Shown: positions 22,401-33,497 of the stretch, piece by piece
Position numbering within the stretch: position 1 is the first letter of the stretch
Layout: each line of letters begins with the position of its first letter
DNA from: Xenoacremonium recifei
Lineage: Eukaryota; Ascomycota; Sordariomycetes; Hypocreales; Nectriaceae
DNA length: 64,000 bases
Reading direction: 5' to 3'
Assembly: GCA_012184525.1 (NCBI GenBank)
Contig: WOFQ01000001.1
Span: 868,001 to 932,000, forward strand
The notes under the pieces: generated by a model
What the model was told of the DNA's origin: nothing
Seen by the model: only the letters and a program-made list of their open reading frames with translations
Database searches by the model: none
Program-made: the position numbers and the translations under genes

Positions 22401-25400
22401 CGGGGTTCTCATGTTGGCCTTTCTTCCCACCGGCTATGACCTCACGCGTTTGCGTCCCGGGCACAGAGTTTCGTATAATCGCCGGCTTCTTCGGCCCATC
22501 AGTCAGCATTGAAGGGCGTCCGTCGTCTTAGTGGCGTCTGGGGCTCCAGAGTCCAGGCTGCAAGCACCTTTGAGCCTGGCTTGATGATGATTAGTTTTGA
22601 TGAAAGGTGCCATCATTCCTAGCGTGAACGGGTGCATGAGACTGCTGTGGTTCAGTTGACGTCTCAGTCACTCCTCGCTTGAAACACAGCCTTGTTGTGT
22701 GCGCCATCACTTACGCAAAAACGAGGCCCGTGTGAGAAAAGACATAGATATCGAACGCCCTGCAAGTCCAGGGATAGCGATTTGTATTCGTCCAAGCCCA
22801 GCGATTCGTCATGCCTATAGCGGGACGCACGAGACTTTGATGCTATTTCTATAATTGAGATTACATTGAGGCTTTTCCTCCGCAGTGAGGTGGAAATCAC
22901 GTCCTATTGCGGCATGTAAAACTATGTAACTTACAGGAGAAGAAGGCAGTGCATGTGGAGGTTTGGCTGCATTCACACATCCACCACCAGGCTTTCATCA
23001 TTCCCCGTCATGATCAACAGAATATACAGACCGAAGCAGTTGTTCAACATGTGCTTGGTTATTCTGGTTAATGTAATGCATCGCACTTGACGGTTCACGT
23101 CTCAACAAATTCCATGAAATGAAGCGATCAGCACGATGGACTGCATCTGCGGTGCTCAGTACTCCGTACGGAGTACTCCGCACTTGAAATCATCGAGGTT
23201 ACATAACACCTCGCACAAAACACAAGACACATCCAAAATTGCATGGGGCTTGCACAATTTCGACCCCTTCCGGCTGCCCCGTGCAGGGGCGACGACCCGG
23301 TGGCTGGCGCTACTGCGCTCTCCAGCGCCTTTCATTAGCGGTCACAAGTCGCGCTGATAGCTGTGCATGTTAGCGCAGCATTACCTCAGCAAGAGGCAAG
23401 CCACCAAATTCTCCCACCGCCTCTCCGTTTTGGGATGGGGGGGAAAGCAGCCTCGCCACAGCCAGCGTTGGTGCCTGAGGCTGTCGCAGATCGAGCCTTG
23501 GCCGGAAACAGGCCGGGAACAGAGATCGAAGCTTCATCACCAGCGACCAGAGATGGTGACAGACCCGTGACAGAAAACGTCTGCCAGGCTTCCAGAAGCC
23601 ATCATGGTGTCTTGTCTTGACGAGAGGCCTCTCCTCCATCGATGGAGCATACCCACCCCTCCAGCTTAACCAGGGAGCTGTCGATGATGCCTGGTGCTGC
23701 TGCACAGCTCAAGATACCGCGATACCGCCCTTGTCGCACGTCCAATTAGCACCGTCGCAGCCTCCCCCCGCTCGTAGCATCGCGGCGCTGCTGATTGGGC
23801 CCTCGTCCGGTCAGCATCCAATCGACCAACAAGGCGAGCCAGCTCGGGGACGACGGAGGGCCAGTGGCTTCTGCATCGTGATCCCTCGCGGGGGCTGCTT
23901 CTTGGCGGATGAGAAGCTGGGTTGGTAACAAGGCAGACACAGACTGGCGGGATCAGCGTCGGGCGTGAGGTGAATCAGGAAGTTGTTGCAAGCAAGCTGC
24001 ACATGCCCGATTGACAAAGGCCAGCGATGCGCATTCTACAGACTTGTTCAGTCACAGTGATGTTGAGCTTGAGAACGGCGGAGAGAGTATCCATCAACAA
24101 CAGAGCTCACCGGCACAGCTCCGAACCACCGTGAACCACCCACCGCCAGAGTCCACAAGGGTTATTGACTGCTCTGAATACCCGCGGCGAAACCGGAACT
24201 GATCCGTGTGCGTATTGAACTGGATTATTCACGCTGCTTCACCCACGCCAGCACGAATCGTCGTCCCGGCAGCTTCCTCCCCTGGTGAGCTGACAGACCC
24301 GGCTTCAGGTCCGGTGATGCATCTCCCAGGCTCCGGTCATGAAACTATCGGGCGAGCCCAGCGGAAATGAAGCCCGTCTGCTCATCTCGAGAATCACGGG
24401 ATCTCTGACACATCTCACACAGACCAGCAAGCGCTCTCAACCGCATCACGAGACTCTGACACTTACAAGGCCGCCGGCTGACTCTCGGGCACCAGCCCAG
24501 GTCTCCTCATTGCCGCGCGGTTCTCTAGTCCACCACCCGGTGCTGACTCACCGAGCCAACAACTTAGCAAGCAGCCGTCTGTAAACCAAGCTGTCCGGCT
24601 CTCTCGGGCCTCTCGTCGGTCCCCGTTCGCCGTCCCAAGGCCACGATGCTGACGTGCCTGACCGACATCAGGAGGAGAGAGAGTTCCAGCGCCTCCACAC
24701 CCTGCGGAGGGCTTATCTCAGATCAGGCTTGCCCCGGGAAGGACGAACGATTGGTCCATCGAGTGAAGACGGTCCCAAATCGTTGCCTAGCACGCCCGGC
24801 CCACGAGGCGGAATCATCCAGAAGTGGTGGTTGGACAGCCACAGGCTGCAGCCATCCTGACACTTCGAACCCTCCAAGTCATCGTCCTCATGTTTTGCAG
24901 CTGTCACAAGTCCATCTCTGCGAACTCCTTTCGGATCCTTCGCCCGAGCCCTGGTGGCGGAGCATCGTGAATGGATGAGGGCCATGTGGCCAGGCAGCTC
25001 TGGCAGCCTTCGAGAAGCTGTCAACGAAGGACTCTCGCTAGACTCACCGTCTTCGCTGCAACCTCGAGAGGTTCCACCGGATGGGAAGTCCACATCGGGT
25101 CGGGGCCTTGCATCCATCCATCCATCCTCCAGCGTGATCCATCTCGTTGCTCTTGCAGCGACGACTGCCCACATCTCCGATTTCCGAGGCGTCATTCTGG
25201 GGGCGGAAGGCTGTTGAGAGAGATGGCCTCAGTCTGACGCTGTATGATTCACATTTAATCTAGCCAGCTGTCAACTTCGCCATGTGTGAGGAGCTTCCAA
25301 GTACAACACACTGTAAATGGACGACAGTGCAGCAACACATCGACACGGACATCCCAAAAGGGGACCCTGAGTTTTCGTCGGGCAGATCGCCCTGCAGCGA

Positions 25401-26834
25401 CGTGGCAACAGCAACGCCGATCCAGCCCCGGCCGTGGCATCTCCTCCACACGCTGCTGGCTGCTGGGGGCGAGGCGAGCTCAGCAGGGTAAAAGTCATCC
25501 CAGAAACCTTGACACGACGCCTCGCCCCCTGGCATGAAATCAAATGAAAGTGCACAGACAATGATCTCAGCGCCGCAGCTGATGCCTTGTTGCCTTGCTC
25601 AGCTGGGGTGGCGCGGCAGTGACAAAGAGGGAGGCCCCTTTGGAGCTGGACGACGCTACGCATTGAGGCTCAGCGGCTGTGACGATATGAATAGCACTGA
25701 GCTAATGTTACGGCAATTCAATTCTCAGATGCCAGCTTGATCATGGCGTCTCGTAGATTGTGTATGTGGTGGCAAGCCAGGCACGCCACAAGCTACAGTT
25801 TCGAGGACCTGATGACTCCCTGGTGTGCTACGAAGTCTGCTTCATCTCGAAGCTCGGGCTCCTGACAGTAGCACAATCTCGATGCCACCACTCAAGACGA
25901 GACTTCCGTGTAAGCTGGCTCGAGACACTTCTCGAAGCACATTACTGCCGGCGGCCATTTCGGGGAGTTTTCATCCCATTCAAAGCTACACGGCCGTTTC
26001 GTAGCCGAGGAAATTGATACGTGCTGTAATAGTCCCGGCGGCTTCCCAATGGTTGCAACCCGTCCAATGTTCAGCTCCCAACCATAAACACCTATACCAA
26101 CCACATGTAGAACCTTACAATGAGTCATAAAGACACGAGGCCAGTACAGGTCAAGAAGTGATCTCATTCACCATCAGGAACGGCCGCTGAAAGACCATTT
26201 CCACCGCCACAATGATGGAATATCCGACTCCAGGGTAACTCCACCAAGGTCCGCGGGTGACTATCACGGCGGCCTCAATGACTGCCTACTCAACGAATAC
26301 GTGGAAAATATTGAAGCCTGGTAACGCAAATGACACCTTCATGAGACGTGAAAATTTTCAGTTCATTCCTGTCATCACGGAGCCCCTGGTGGTGGTTGAG
26401 CCGACGGATGCCGTGAGGCAAGGCTTCAAACCGTCACGAGGCCTGTCACGCCTCACACCGTAAGCTCACCTTGTCTCGCCGTCATCGGGATGACTCGTCT
26501 TGTGATGCTAGCCTGGATGGAGTTTTGTCGGCGGCAGAGGCAAGTATGCCATTTGCACGAATTATAATACTGGGACTATGACACGGTGTCTTCATATTGA
26601 CGCAGACCGGGACAGATGATGGCAAATATTCCCAAAATTGCACAAATTCACATTCCAGTAATTGTTACAAGCTAACGTAGCTAGAGAGACTGCTCGAATT
26701 TTGATCCCCCTTCCTTACTACGATGCCTTGATTCCAATCTTCCACACAGTTCTCCCTGGACTCCCGGTAGCCGATACAGCGGATGAAAGTTGACCTCGCG
26801 TAGAGCGTCCACAACTTTGAACCAATCCAATACC
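19426..26834. other. 7.4-kb gene-poor region
   Basis: No frame longer than about 170 codons and no recognisable family or splice-linked set of frames was found on either strand. From about 19.43 to 20.95 kb the plus strand is purine-rich (CT-rich on the cyclin coding strand, as in fungal leaders and promoters). From about 21.0 to 21.5 kb it flips to pyrimidine-rich, as if a plus-strand transcript started there. The region 22.5-26.6 kb is mixed sequence with one perfect 20-bp palindrome (23158-23177). It likely holds the cyclin promoter, the SUB2 3' region and possibly non-coding transcripts. Confidence 0.5.
23158..23177. repeat. 20-bp perfect palindrome AGTACTCCGTACGGAGTACT
   Basis: The sequence equals its own reverse complement over 20 bp and is followed by another CTCCG partial copy. 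TACTCCGTACGGAGTA-type motifs recur in intergenic DNA of many filamentous ascomycetes; their role is unknown to me. A half-site (TACGGAGTA) lies near 13179. Confidence 0.7.
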
Positions 26835-28835
26835 TTAAGACGCCATGTAAGTGCTGGCATCAACACCCTCCTTGGGGAATTCGCTGTTTTACGGGTTAGC
26901 AACCTGCTGCCTTGTAGAGGAACGTTAAAGACTTACGGGAGAGCGACCTCGAATCGCTTCTCGATCTCCTTGAGCACCTCCTGGTCCTGCTCCGAGCTGA
27001 CGAAGGAGATGGCAAGACCCTTGGTACCGAAACGACCAGCACGACCAACACGGTGCAGGTACGAGCTGGCATCATTGGACAGATCATAGTTGATAGCCAA
27101 ATTGATACGCTCGATATCGATACCACGGCCGAAGACGTCGGTGGCGACGCAGATTCGCTTCTTGAACTCCTTGAACTCCTTGTAGCGGCGAATACTACTC
27201 TATGTTAGGTCTTGGTTCGAAATGAGATAAAAGGCACAACACATACCGCTCCTCCTGGCTGACACCGGAATGGACAGCAATGGAAGGGAAGTTGCATTCT
27301 CGTAGAAGCTTGTCCAGCTCAGTAGCCCGGACAGTGCTTCGGACGAAAATGATAACCTGGTTGAACTGGAGGTCATCAAGAAGCTCGTTGAGCTTGCGGT
27401 TCTTCTCCCGCTCCTCCAGCTTGATATAGTACTGCTGGAGACCGTGCAGAGTGAGCTTGGTGTCCTCATCGACGTAGTGCTCAGTGGGGTTCTGCATGAA
27501 CTTGCGGCAGATAGGCTTGACCTCCTCGGACAGGGTGGCCGAGAACATCATCACCTGCTTCTGCTGGGGAGTAGCACGGAAGACGTCCTGGACGTCAGTT
27601 CGCATATCTGGTCTCGGTTAGAGAGCTGCTCGGTATAATATGAGACGAGCAAACTTACCGGGCTGGTCAAGCATCTTATCGCATTCATCGAGAACAAACA
27701 TGCGGACGCTGCCGAGGCGGAGAGCCTTGTCTCGGACCAAGGCCTTGAGACGACCAGGAGTACCCACAATGATGTGAGGGCAAGTATCCTTATTCTTGAG
27801 GGTCTCAACATCGGTCTTGATGGGAGTACCGCCGTAGAAGACGCCAGTCTTGATGTCAGGCATGTACTTGGAGAACCGGTTGTACTCATCGCGGATCTGG
27901 TAGGCCAGCTCGCGAGTATGGCACATAACGACAACGGCAACCTCGCCGTTGACGGGCTCGACCTGCTGAAGAGTAGCGAGGACGAAGACGGCCGTCTTTC
28001 CCAGACCGGACTTGGCCTGGCAGATAATATCTCCACCGAGGAGAGCTTGCGGAATGCAGGTTTGTTGGACTGTCGGTCGAATCGATGTTAGATAGGGATT
28101 CCAAGATGCAACGAAGAGACGGGTGCAGTGTAAAGGTCCGTCCATCTTCGCAGCGTAGTCGTGATGCTCCTCTCGTCTGCCTGAAAACACAAATTCCAAA
28201 GAGCCGCAGGAGCTTCGTGAAGTCTATTTCTAGAACCTCACGGTATAGCATCTCTGAGCGTGCTCGTATGCAACGAAGCTACTTCGTCCTGTTCGTAGAA
28301 CAAGCGCAAGCTTGTGCAATATTCAACCGTACTCAAACTCCGTACCAGCCATTCGTCAGAGATTCGCATGTGTGCGACATGTTCATGACGCGCGGCCGGA
28401 CTATGCGATAGACCACCTTTCACCGGTGGTCAGAGTCTCGACCGGATGGAGGGTACCGTTCTCAGGTCCTCCAGAAAACCACCCATGACAGCGAGGACGA
28501 CGACGACGATAGATTTTGATGGTATGGCCAGTTTCTTTTGCTTGCGAGATGGACGGACGCTGAAGGGAGGGGGTTCTGATGACTTAGGGTATTAGGATTC
28601 AAAACTGACCCTCCGAGGGATGTTCGAAACCGCAGTCTCCGATGGCGCGAAGCAGCTCGGGCTTCAGGAGGAAATCACGGAATCCAGTTGAGTGGATGCC
28701 GACGTAGCTGCCCTTCTTGTCGACATTGTTGCCAGCGGCGAGCTCGCCCTTCTTGCCGTTGGAGGTGGTGGCAGCAGCCTCGTTGGTGCCGATCTCCTCG
28801 TCGGAGTAGTCAATGAGATCCTCCTCGTGGGACAT
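26835..28835 (-). CDS. sub2: DECD-box RNA helicase Sub2 (UAP56)
   Basis: ATP-dependent RNA helicase acting in spliceosome assembly and, with the THO/TREX complex, in mRNA export; nuclear. Five exons: 28835-28610, 28069-27659, 27607-27247, 27194-26937 and 26883-26835; 434 aa, the usual family length. Introns 2-4 are 51-53 nt, but intron 1 is 540 nt. The start MSHEEDLIDYSDEE is typical. Motifs: Q-motif region GFRDFLLKPELLRAI, Walker A SGLGKT (96-101), DECD (203-206) in place of DEAD, which separates Sub2 from Dhh1/eIF4A, SAT in FSATL, VHSGVSQEER, ATDVFGRGIDIE and HRVGRAGRFG. The spliced exon junctions rebuild each motif in frame. It is divergent from RPP21 over 501 bp. Identification is secure; the long first intron is the odd feature. 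Confidence 0.97.
28070..28609 (-). other. 540-nt first intron of sub2
   Basis: The donor GTCAGT is weaker than the GTAAGT/GTATGT sites of the other introns; the acceptor is preceded by CTAAC about 18 nt upstream. About ten times longer than the gene's other introns. No convincing C/D or H/ACA snoRNA was seen. It might contain regulatory or alternative-splicing signals. Confidence 0.8.
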
Positions 28836-29336
28836 TTTGGCGACTGTTTCAAGGTTGTTTAGAGATGGAACAGATGGGCGGGTAGCCGGATGCGATTCTG
28901 AACCTCGTCAAGAGGTGGTTGCGCTTGCGCGAAAGCTAGTTGCGATTCCGGAGATGAGCGCGTCAAAGGATCAGGGAACCGGCTCGCGCAGCAAAGTGGC
29001 GAGATGGGGTGGCAGAAGGGGAGAAAAGTGTGGGAGCCGCGAGAACAAAGAAATTGAAGGGGAGAGAGTCCGAGCTGCTCGATCAAGGTTGAGTTGAAAG
29101 AGGTTTGTTGAGGCTGAGGAGGTGCAAGAGGGCAGAGCGAGGCGCGAGGCGCCCTTACGTTAGGCAAAAGCTGGTCCAAGCGCGAGGGAGCCTGCACGTG
29201 ATGCGATGAGTCATCATGGACGTTTACGGTTCAGGGAAAAATTCAGAGGACCAATAGCACTGTGTCATACAATCCATTTGTGACTTGGCCTCGAGTCTGC
29301 ACTCTGAGATTTATTCTACTCTACCAAAATGCCGTA
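28836..29336. promoter_or_regulatory. sub2-rpp21 bidirectional promoter region
   Basis: This 501-bp spacer separates divergent start codons of two RNA-processing genes. The SUB2 side is purine-rich on the plus strand (CT-rich leader on the coding strand). No TATA box is evident. Confidence 0.55.
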
Positions 29337-29337
29337 A
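29329..29337 (+). promoter_or_regulatory. two-codon uORF overlapping the rpp21 start
   Basis: ATGCCGTAATGG: an ATG in good context (A at -3) is followed by one codon and a TAA whose last base is the first base of the main ATG (29337). Ribosomes meeting this start first would have to leak past it or reinitiate. Seen directly; the effect is inferred. Confidence 0.55.
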
Positions 29338-29864
29338 TGGCAAAGCAAAAGAAGGAGCCGAGCGTTGTGAACCGACACATATACTCCCGCATTTCATATC
29401 TATATCAAGCTGCGAATTATCTCGCCTGCCGGCACGAAAAACCCGAAGATGCCCCAAACGTACCTTTAAACGGAGAAGCACACAGTGCTGCAGCTCTCAG
29501 CAAAAATGAACAGAAAGCAGCACAGAATATCTCCCGCCATCTCGTATCGGCCCTTAAATCCATGGGATTGAAGGTCCAGATTCGTCAAAGCGCTGCTATG
29601 AAAAAGACCATTTGCAAGTTTTGCGACACTCTCCAGATAGAGGGCCAGACATGTACCTCAACCGTGGAGAATGCCAGCAAAGGAGGCCGAAAGCCGTGGG
29701 CAGATGTTCTTGAAATCAAGTGCAACACTTGCGGTCATGTCAAACGATATCCTGTCAGTGCACCACGCCAAAAACGTCGAAAGCTCAGGGAAAAAGAGAA
29801 GTCTGAGCCCATTGAGGGTCTGCCAGAGGATACCGAGATGGAGGATTCGGCAACGACAACATGA
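29337..29864 (+). CDS. rpp21: RNase P/MRP subunit Rpp21/Rpr2/Snm1 family
   Basis: Single-exon gene of 175 aa. Protein subunit of nuclear RNase P (tRNA 5' maturation) or RNase MRP, of the Rpr2/Rpp21/SNM1 zinc family. The N-terminal HIYSRISYLYQAANYLA helix is typical. The zinc-binding set is C93-x2-C96 and C129-x2-C132 (KFC and NTC segments), with the family's LKVQIRQSAAMKKTICKFC and VLEIKCNTCGHVKRYP context. A basic Lys/Arg segment (PRQKRRKLREK) then an acidic tail close the protein. The ATG at 29337 is chosen because it gives the standard MAKQKK-like basic start; a two-codon uORF overlaps it. Divergent from SUB2. Whether it serves P, MRP or both cannot be read from sequence. Confidence 0.92.
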   Translation: MAKQKKEPSVVNRHIYSRISYLYQAANYLACRHEKPEDAPNVPLNGEAHSAAALSKNEQKAAQNISRHLVSALKSMGLKVQIRQSAAMKKTICKFCDTLQIEGQTCTSTVENASKGGRKPWADVLEIKCNTCGHVKRYPVSAPRQKRRKLREKEKSEPIEGLPEDTEMEDSATTT

Positions 29865-31300
29865 GATATTCTCTGAGTTGGATAACCACAACGAAATCGC
29901 TATGGCTATACAGTCGATGAGAAAGTGAAGGGAACTCCCTGAAGAAAGGCCTGACAAGCTCGGAAAGCAATGCCTAGGGGAAGCTTGTCCAACTCGTCAA
30001 GGAAGCAACATCCAGTTTCATTCGACTGCTCTATGACGCCCCAGGATATGTACCGAGGCGGGCATTCATAATGCATGATGCCACTCATGAATGAACCGAA
30101 TCATGAGAAGAAAGAGGAGTTATTTGAACCTTCTGAGTACCAACAGGAGAACAGGAAACTTCACGGAACACTTTAAGGAGTATGGGATATCTCACCAGAG
30201 ACCACACGGGACGCTTCAAGGAGCACTTCACGGGACCGCTAATTACTAAGCTAGACTGGGACATTATTGGAGGAATATCATACCTATTAGAACTCAAGTT
30301 CAAGTCACGTCGCTGCTAGCTTCAATGGTTTTAATGGTGTTAATTACTGGGTATTAAAATCAGAGGGTTGGCTTGACTGGAAATCGCTTGTTCAATATAC
30401 GGCCTTGACTGGCTTGGCTTGAATTGACTGGCTTGGCTTGAATTGACTGGCTTGGCTTGAATTGACTGGCTTGGCTTGAATTGACTGGCTTGGCTTGAAT
30501 TGACTGGCTTGGCTTGAATTGACTGGCTTGGCTTGAATTGACTGGCTTGGCTTGTTTGGCTTGACTGGCTTGACTTGCTTGATTGGCTTGTTCTCCGGCT
30601 AACTTGGCAAGATCAGAAAACGGGACAAAGAGCACTCACAGAATCTCATTTTCCCCGACAGCTTTAGGTATCATAAAGCGATCATCCTTACCAGATATTC
30701 TCGCCTTCAGGAGCGCGAAAGCTGAAGGGGTTATGACTGATGAGCGAAATCCAGCAATAGCTCGTACCATGTAGTAGTGTATATGTGTTTGACTATTGAC
30801 ATATCAACAAGACGTACATTCATAACAGCTACCGCAATGATTGGGTCAGGGATCTGGTGTTTGGCATAATCTGAATCGATACGACTAAAATCACTATTAT
30901 ATCTCTGCTCCTGAGTGATCGAACCCCCAACTGAGAGATTATTTGAGGGTTGATATCTTGTTTCAAGGTACGGACACCCAATGGTTATAACGCACGTATT
31001 CGGCCATCGTACTCACAGCAAGAGTTGATGTCTCATTTCCTATTTTCTGTGTTGACTTGAACGTACGCAACATAAAGTTGAAGCGCTCCATCCTCTCGAA
31101 TATACTGGCAAGGTATGTGCAAAGAGGGATGATCATAAAACTTAAGTCCAAGTAGAGAGAAGTCATAATTCTTGTGATGTCCAGCTGCAAAGCATAACAT
31201 CGGAGTATCTCAAACAAACAACCCAGCGAAAGCAACCCAAGCCTCATATCGCATATTCCATAGCCCATCCATCACTCATCATCATAATAAGCTTATGCCA
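29865..31300. other. intergenic with minisatellite
   Basis: About 1.4 kb between converging RPP21 and HSK3. It holds a 19-bp tandem repeat at 30403-30600; the flanks are AT-leaning and I see no gene in them. Confidence 0.5.
30403..30600. repeat. 19-bp minisatellite, 7 perfect copies plus degenerate ends
   Basis: Unit GAATTGACTGGCTTGGCTT, seven identical tandem copies at 30421-30553, a partial copy before (from about 30405), and TTGGCTTGACTGGCTTGACTTG-like decayed units after, to about 30600. Non-coding: the frames it keeps open simply reflect the unit's composition. Perfect copies suggest recent expansion or homogenisation. Confidence 0.95.
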
Positions 31301-31710
31301 TCACTTCCCCGGCTGTCCCGCCTCCTTCACACTCTCCTCCCCCAACACCTTACTCGCAGCCATGAACCTATCCCCAAGTCAGCGCACTCACTCACTCCCT
31401 CTCCCAGCCCCCCATAAACAACTCACAGTCCGCCATGCCAACTGCCCAGCCCCCGCATCGCCTCTGCTTGCACGCTCGTCATCCTGAGCAAGTTCTCCGT
31501 ATCAGATAGATTCGCCGACAGCTGCGCAAGCTGCGAATTGAGATGCGTCTGCACTAATATCAACACTCCTCTCCCAACCACGTACACCCTCTCTGAAACC
31601 CCTCTCGCAGCGCAATAACTCACCAATTGCCGCGTCTTCACCACGCTGCCACTCGTCGCCATGCTCTGCCGCACCTGCGACGCACCGCCGCTCACATTCC
31701 TTGACGCCAT
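31301..31710 (-). CDS. hsk3: DASH/Dam1 complex subunit Hsk3
   Basis: Small outer-kinetochore protein of the DASH (Dam1) complex, which forms rings on spindle microtubules and couples chromosomes to their ends. Three exons: 31710-31624, 31548-31427 and 31367-31301; introns of 75 and 59 nt (GTGAGT..GCAG and GTGAGT..ATAG); 91 aa. Splicing gives the Hsk3 core THLNSQLAQLSANLSDTENL, then LLRMTSVQAEAMRGLG and the C-terminal LFMAASKVLGEE, which is how I recognise it. The N-terminal 25 residues are Ser/Gly-rich and the core is a coiled coil. The intron positions split the conserved region, so a gene finder could easily miss or truncate it. It converges with RPP21. Confidence 0.93.
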
Positions 31711-33497
31711 ACTCTTGTGTTTATCCTACACACAAACCCATCAGCAAAAAAACCCCCACTCCTAATAAAACCCCGCGCGGAGGATTTCATCCGGCGACTT
31801 ACCCGCGCTGTTGCAGATGTTCAGGGATTGCTGCGTGCAGCTAATTTAAAAAATCAAGGAAATCGTTGCATTTATTTGTTTCGAGGTTGCTTACTGCGGG
31901 CGCGTCGCGTCGAGGAGGGGAAGGAAGTGGGATGGGAGGTGGTCTGTGCGTTTTAGCACTGGGAATTGAGATGGGCTGCGCTATTGGAGACGAGTCTGGG
32001 TTTAAACATCCATGTTTGAGCCTGATACACTTCGGAATCGGGTTGATCTTAGACTTCGTGAACTTTGCAAAACTCCTATGAAGATTGCCGAGCTTGGTAG
32101 TTATCTGTAAATTAATGTGATGCAGCTGATCTGACAGACAAACAGATCTGAACACCATACACAATCACCACCACATCATAGTCAAGCTGGGCACTCTTCA
32201 ACCCAATTAAGTCGTCACACATCTCATCAAGCACTTCAGACACTCAATAATCGTCGTAACCAATCCATTTCAACCGCTTTTGGCCTTGTTTTCCTTGGCC
32301 ATCACTATTAAAACCATCTCCCGGGAGCCAGGCCTGCCTTGCCACAGCCAATTCTGACAGACAGCCAAGCTCCCATCCTCCTCCCGCTGTCTCATACACG
32401 GAGGAGCCCATCTCTTTCTCGTCCGCATGTCCCTATTTCAACCAGGCTTCCCACGGTTGCTCTCAAACAACGCGTAAGAACCCAACAATAACCAGAGAAA
32501 CAAGAAAAACAACCGTCCGTAGTCTAATTTGCTGTGTGTACCTCCATCGAGAAAGGAAAATGAAAAAGGAAATAAACGATGCCAGTCATAGTGAACCTCT
32601 CGCTTTTGTCACCAACCATGCCTCCTGATCACGAGACGGCGAGGGGGAGAACTCAGAAAGGAGCAAAACAGAGATGACCAATTTATGCACGCCACTGTGT
32701 GTATCTTCCGAATCCAACTAATTCTCCTCCGTTGTCAACCCCTCTGAGTTCCTCTCCCCTTGTGATAGAGGCCATTCCATCTTGCCGGAGCCTTCTGGTT
32801 CAGGCGTCGATGTGTGTGGGTGGCCCCTCAGCCGTTTCATGAAGTGGAAGCCTTGTAGGAGACATCGAACTCGAGGTGTGCGACGGATGATAATCCATTA
32901 TATGCTAAATGAAGCAAGAAAACATGAATTCCGGTCCCAATGCAATATTACCAGAAATAGTCATTTCTGTTTTGAGTCGTTCCAAGGCTTATGTACGGGA
33001 CTGTGCCGAGTCCGCTGTGATTATGAAGACACCCTCAGAAAGAATAGTCCAAAGTGACCCAGACCTCGTGTCATGTCGTGTCGTATAGCTGATGAAGCTT
33101 ATTGGGAGCGTATAAAAACAGAACGGACCAGTCTCATCCTCCCGGAGTCTATGTCATATGACTGTGTCCGTGTTGTAGGTCCAAAGTGATAGTAAGTAGG
33201 TGAGGTAGTGCTCGTGCCATATGTGAGAATCCGGAAAGAAAAGGACCAATGAAGTGAGTTGGGGGGCACGTCGTGTGTGTTTGTGTGTGTATCTCGAGTG
33301 TATGCGCGCATGAGAAGGGTTTTTGTGTCGTCGTTTGCGGAATGAAAAGGAAAGCATTTCAGAGGCGGCGCGATTCCGGTAGGTATCAGAAAACAGTAGT
33401 CGCTATCGTGCTCATATGCAAAGCCGTGAACATCTCATGGTTTCCAAGGATGCAGTGGCCTCAGAGCAGGAGAGAGCAGCAGGGCAGCGATCCAGCA
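31711..33497. other. intergenic, no gene seen
   Basis: About 1.8 kb holding the HSK3 promoter and the 3' end of the ketopantoate-reductase-like gene. It includes a GT-rich stretch at about 33270-33292. No supported gene, RNA or repeat otherwise. Confidence 0.45.
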
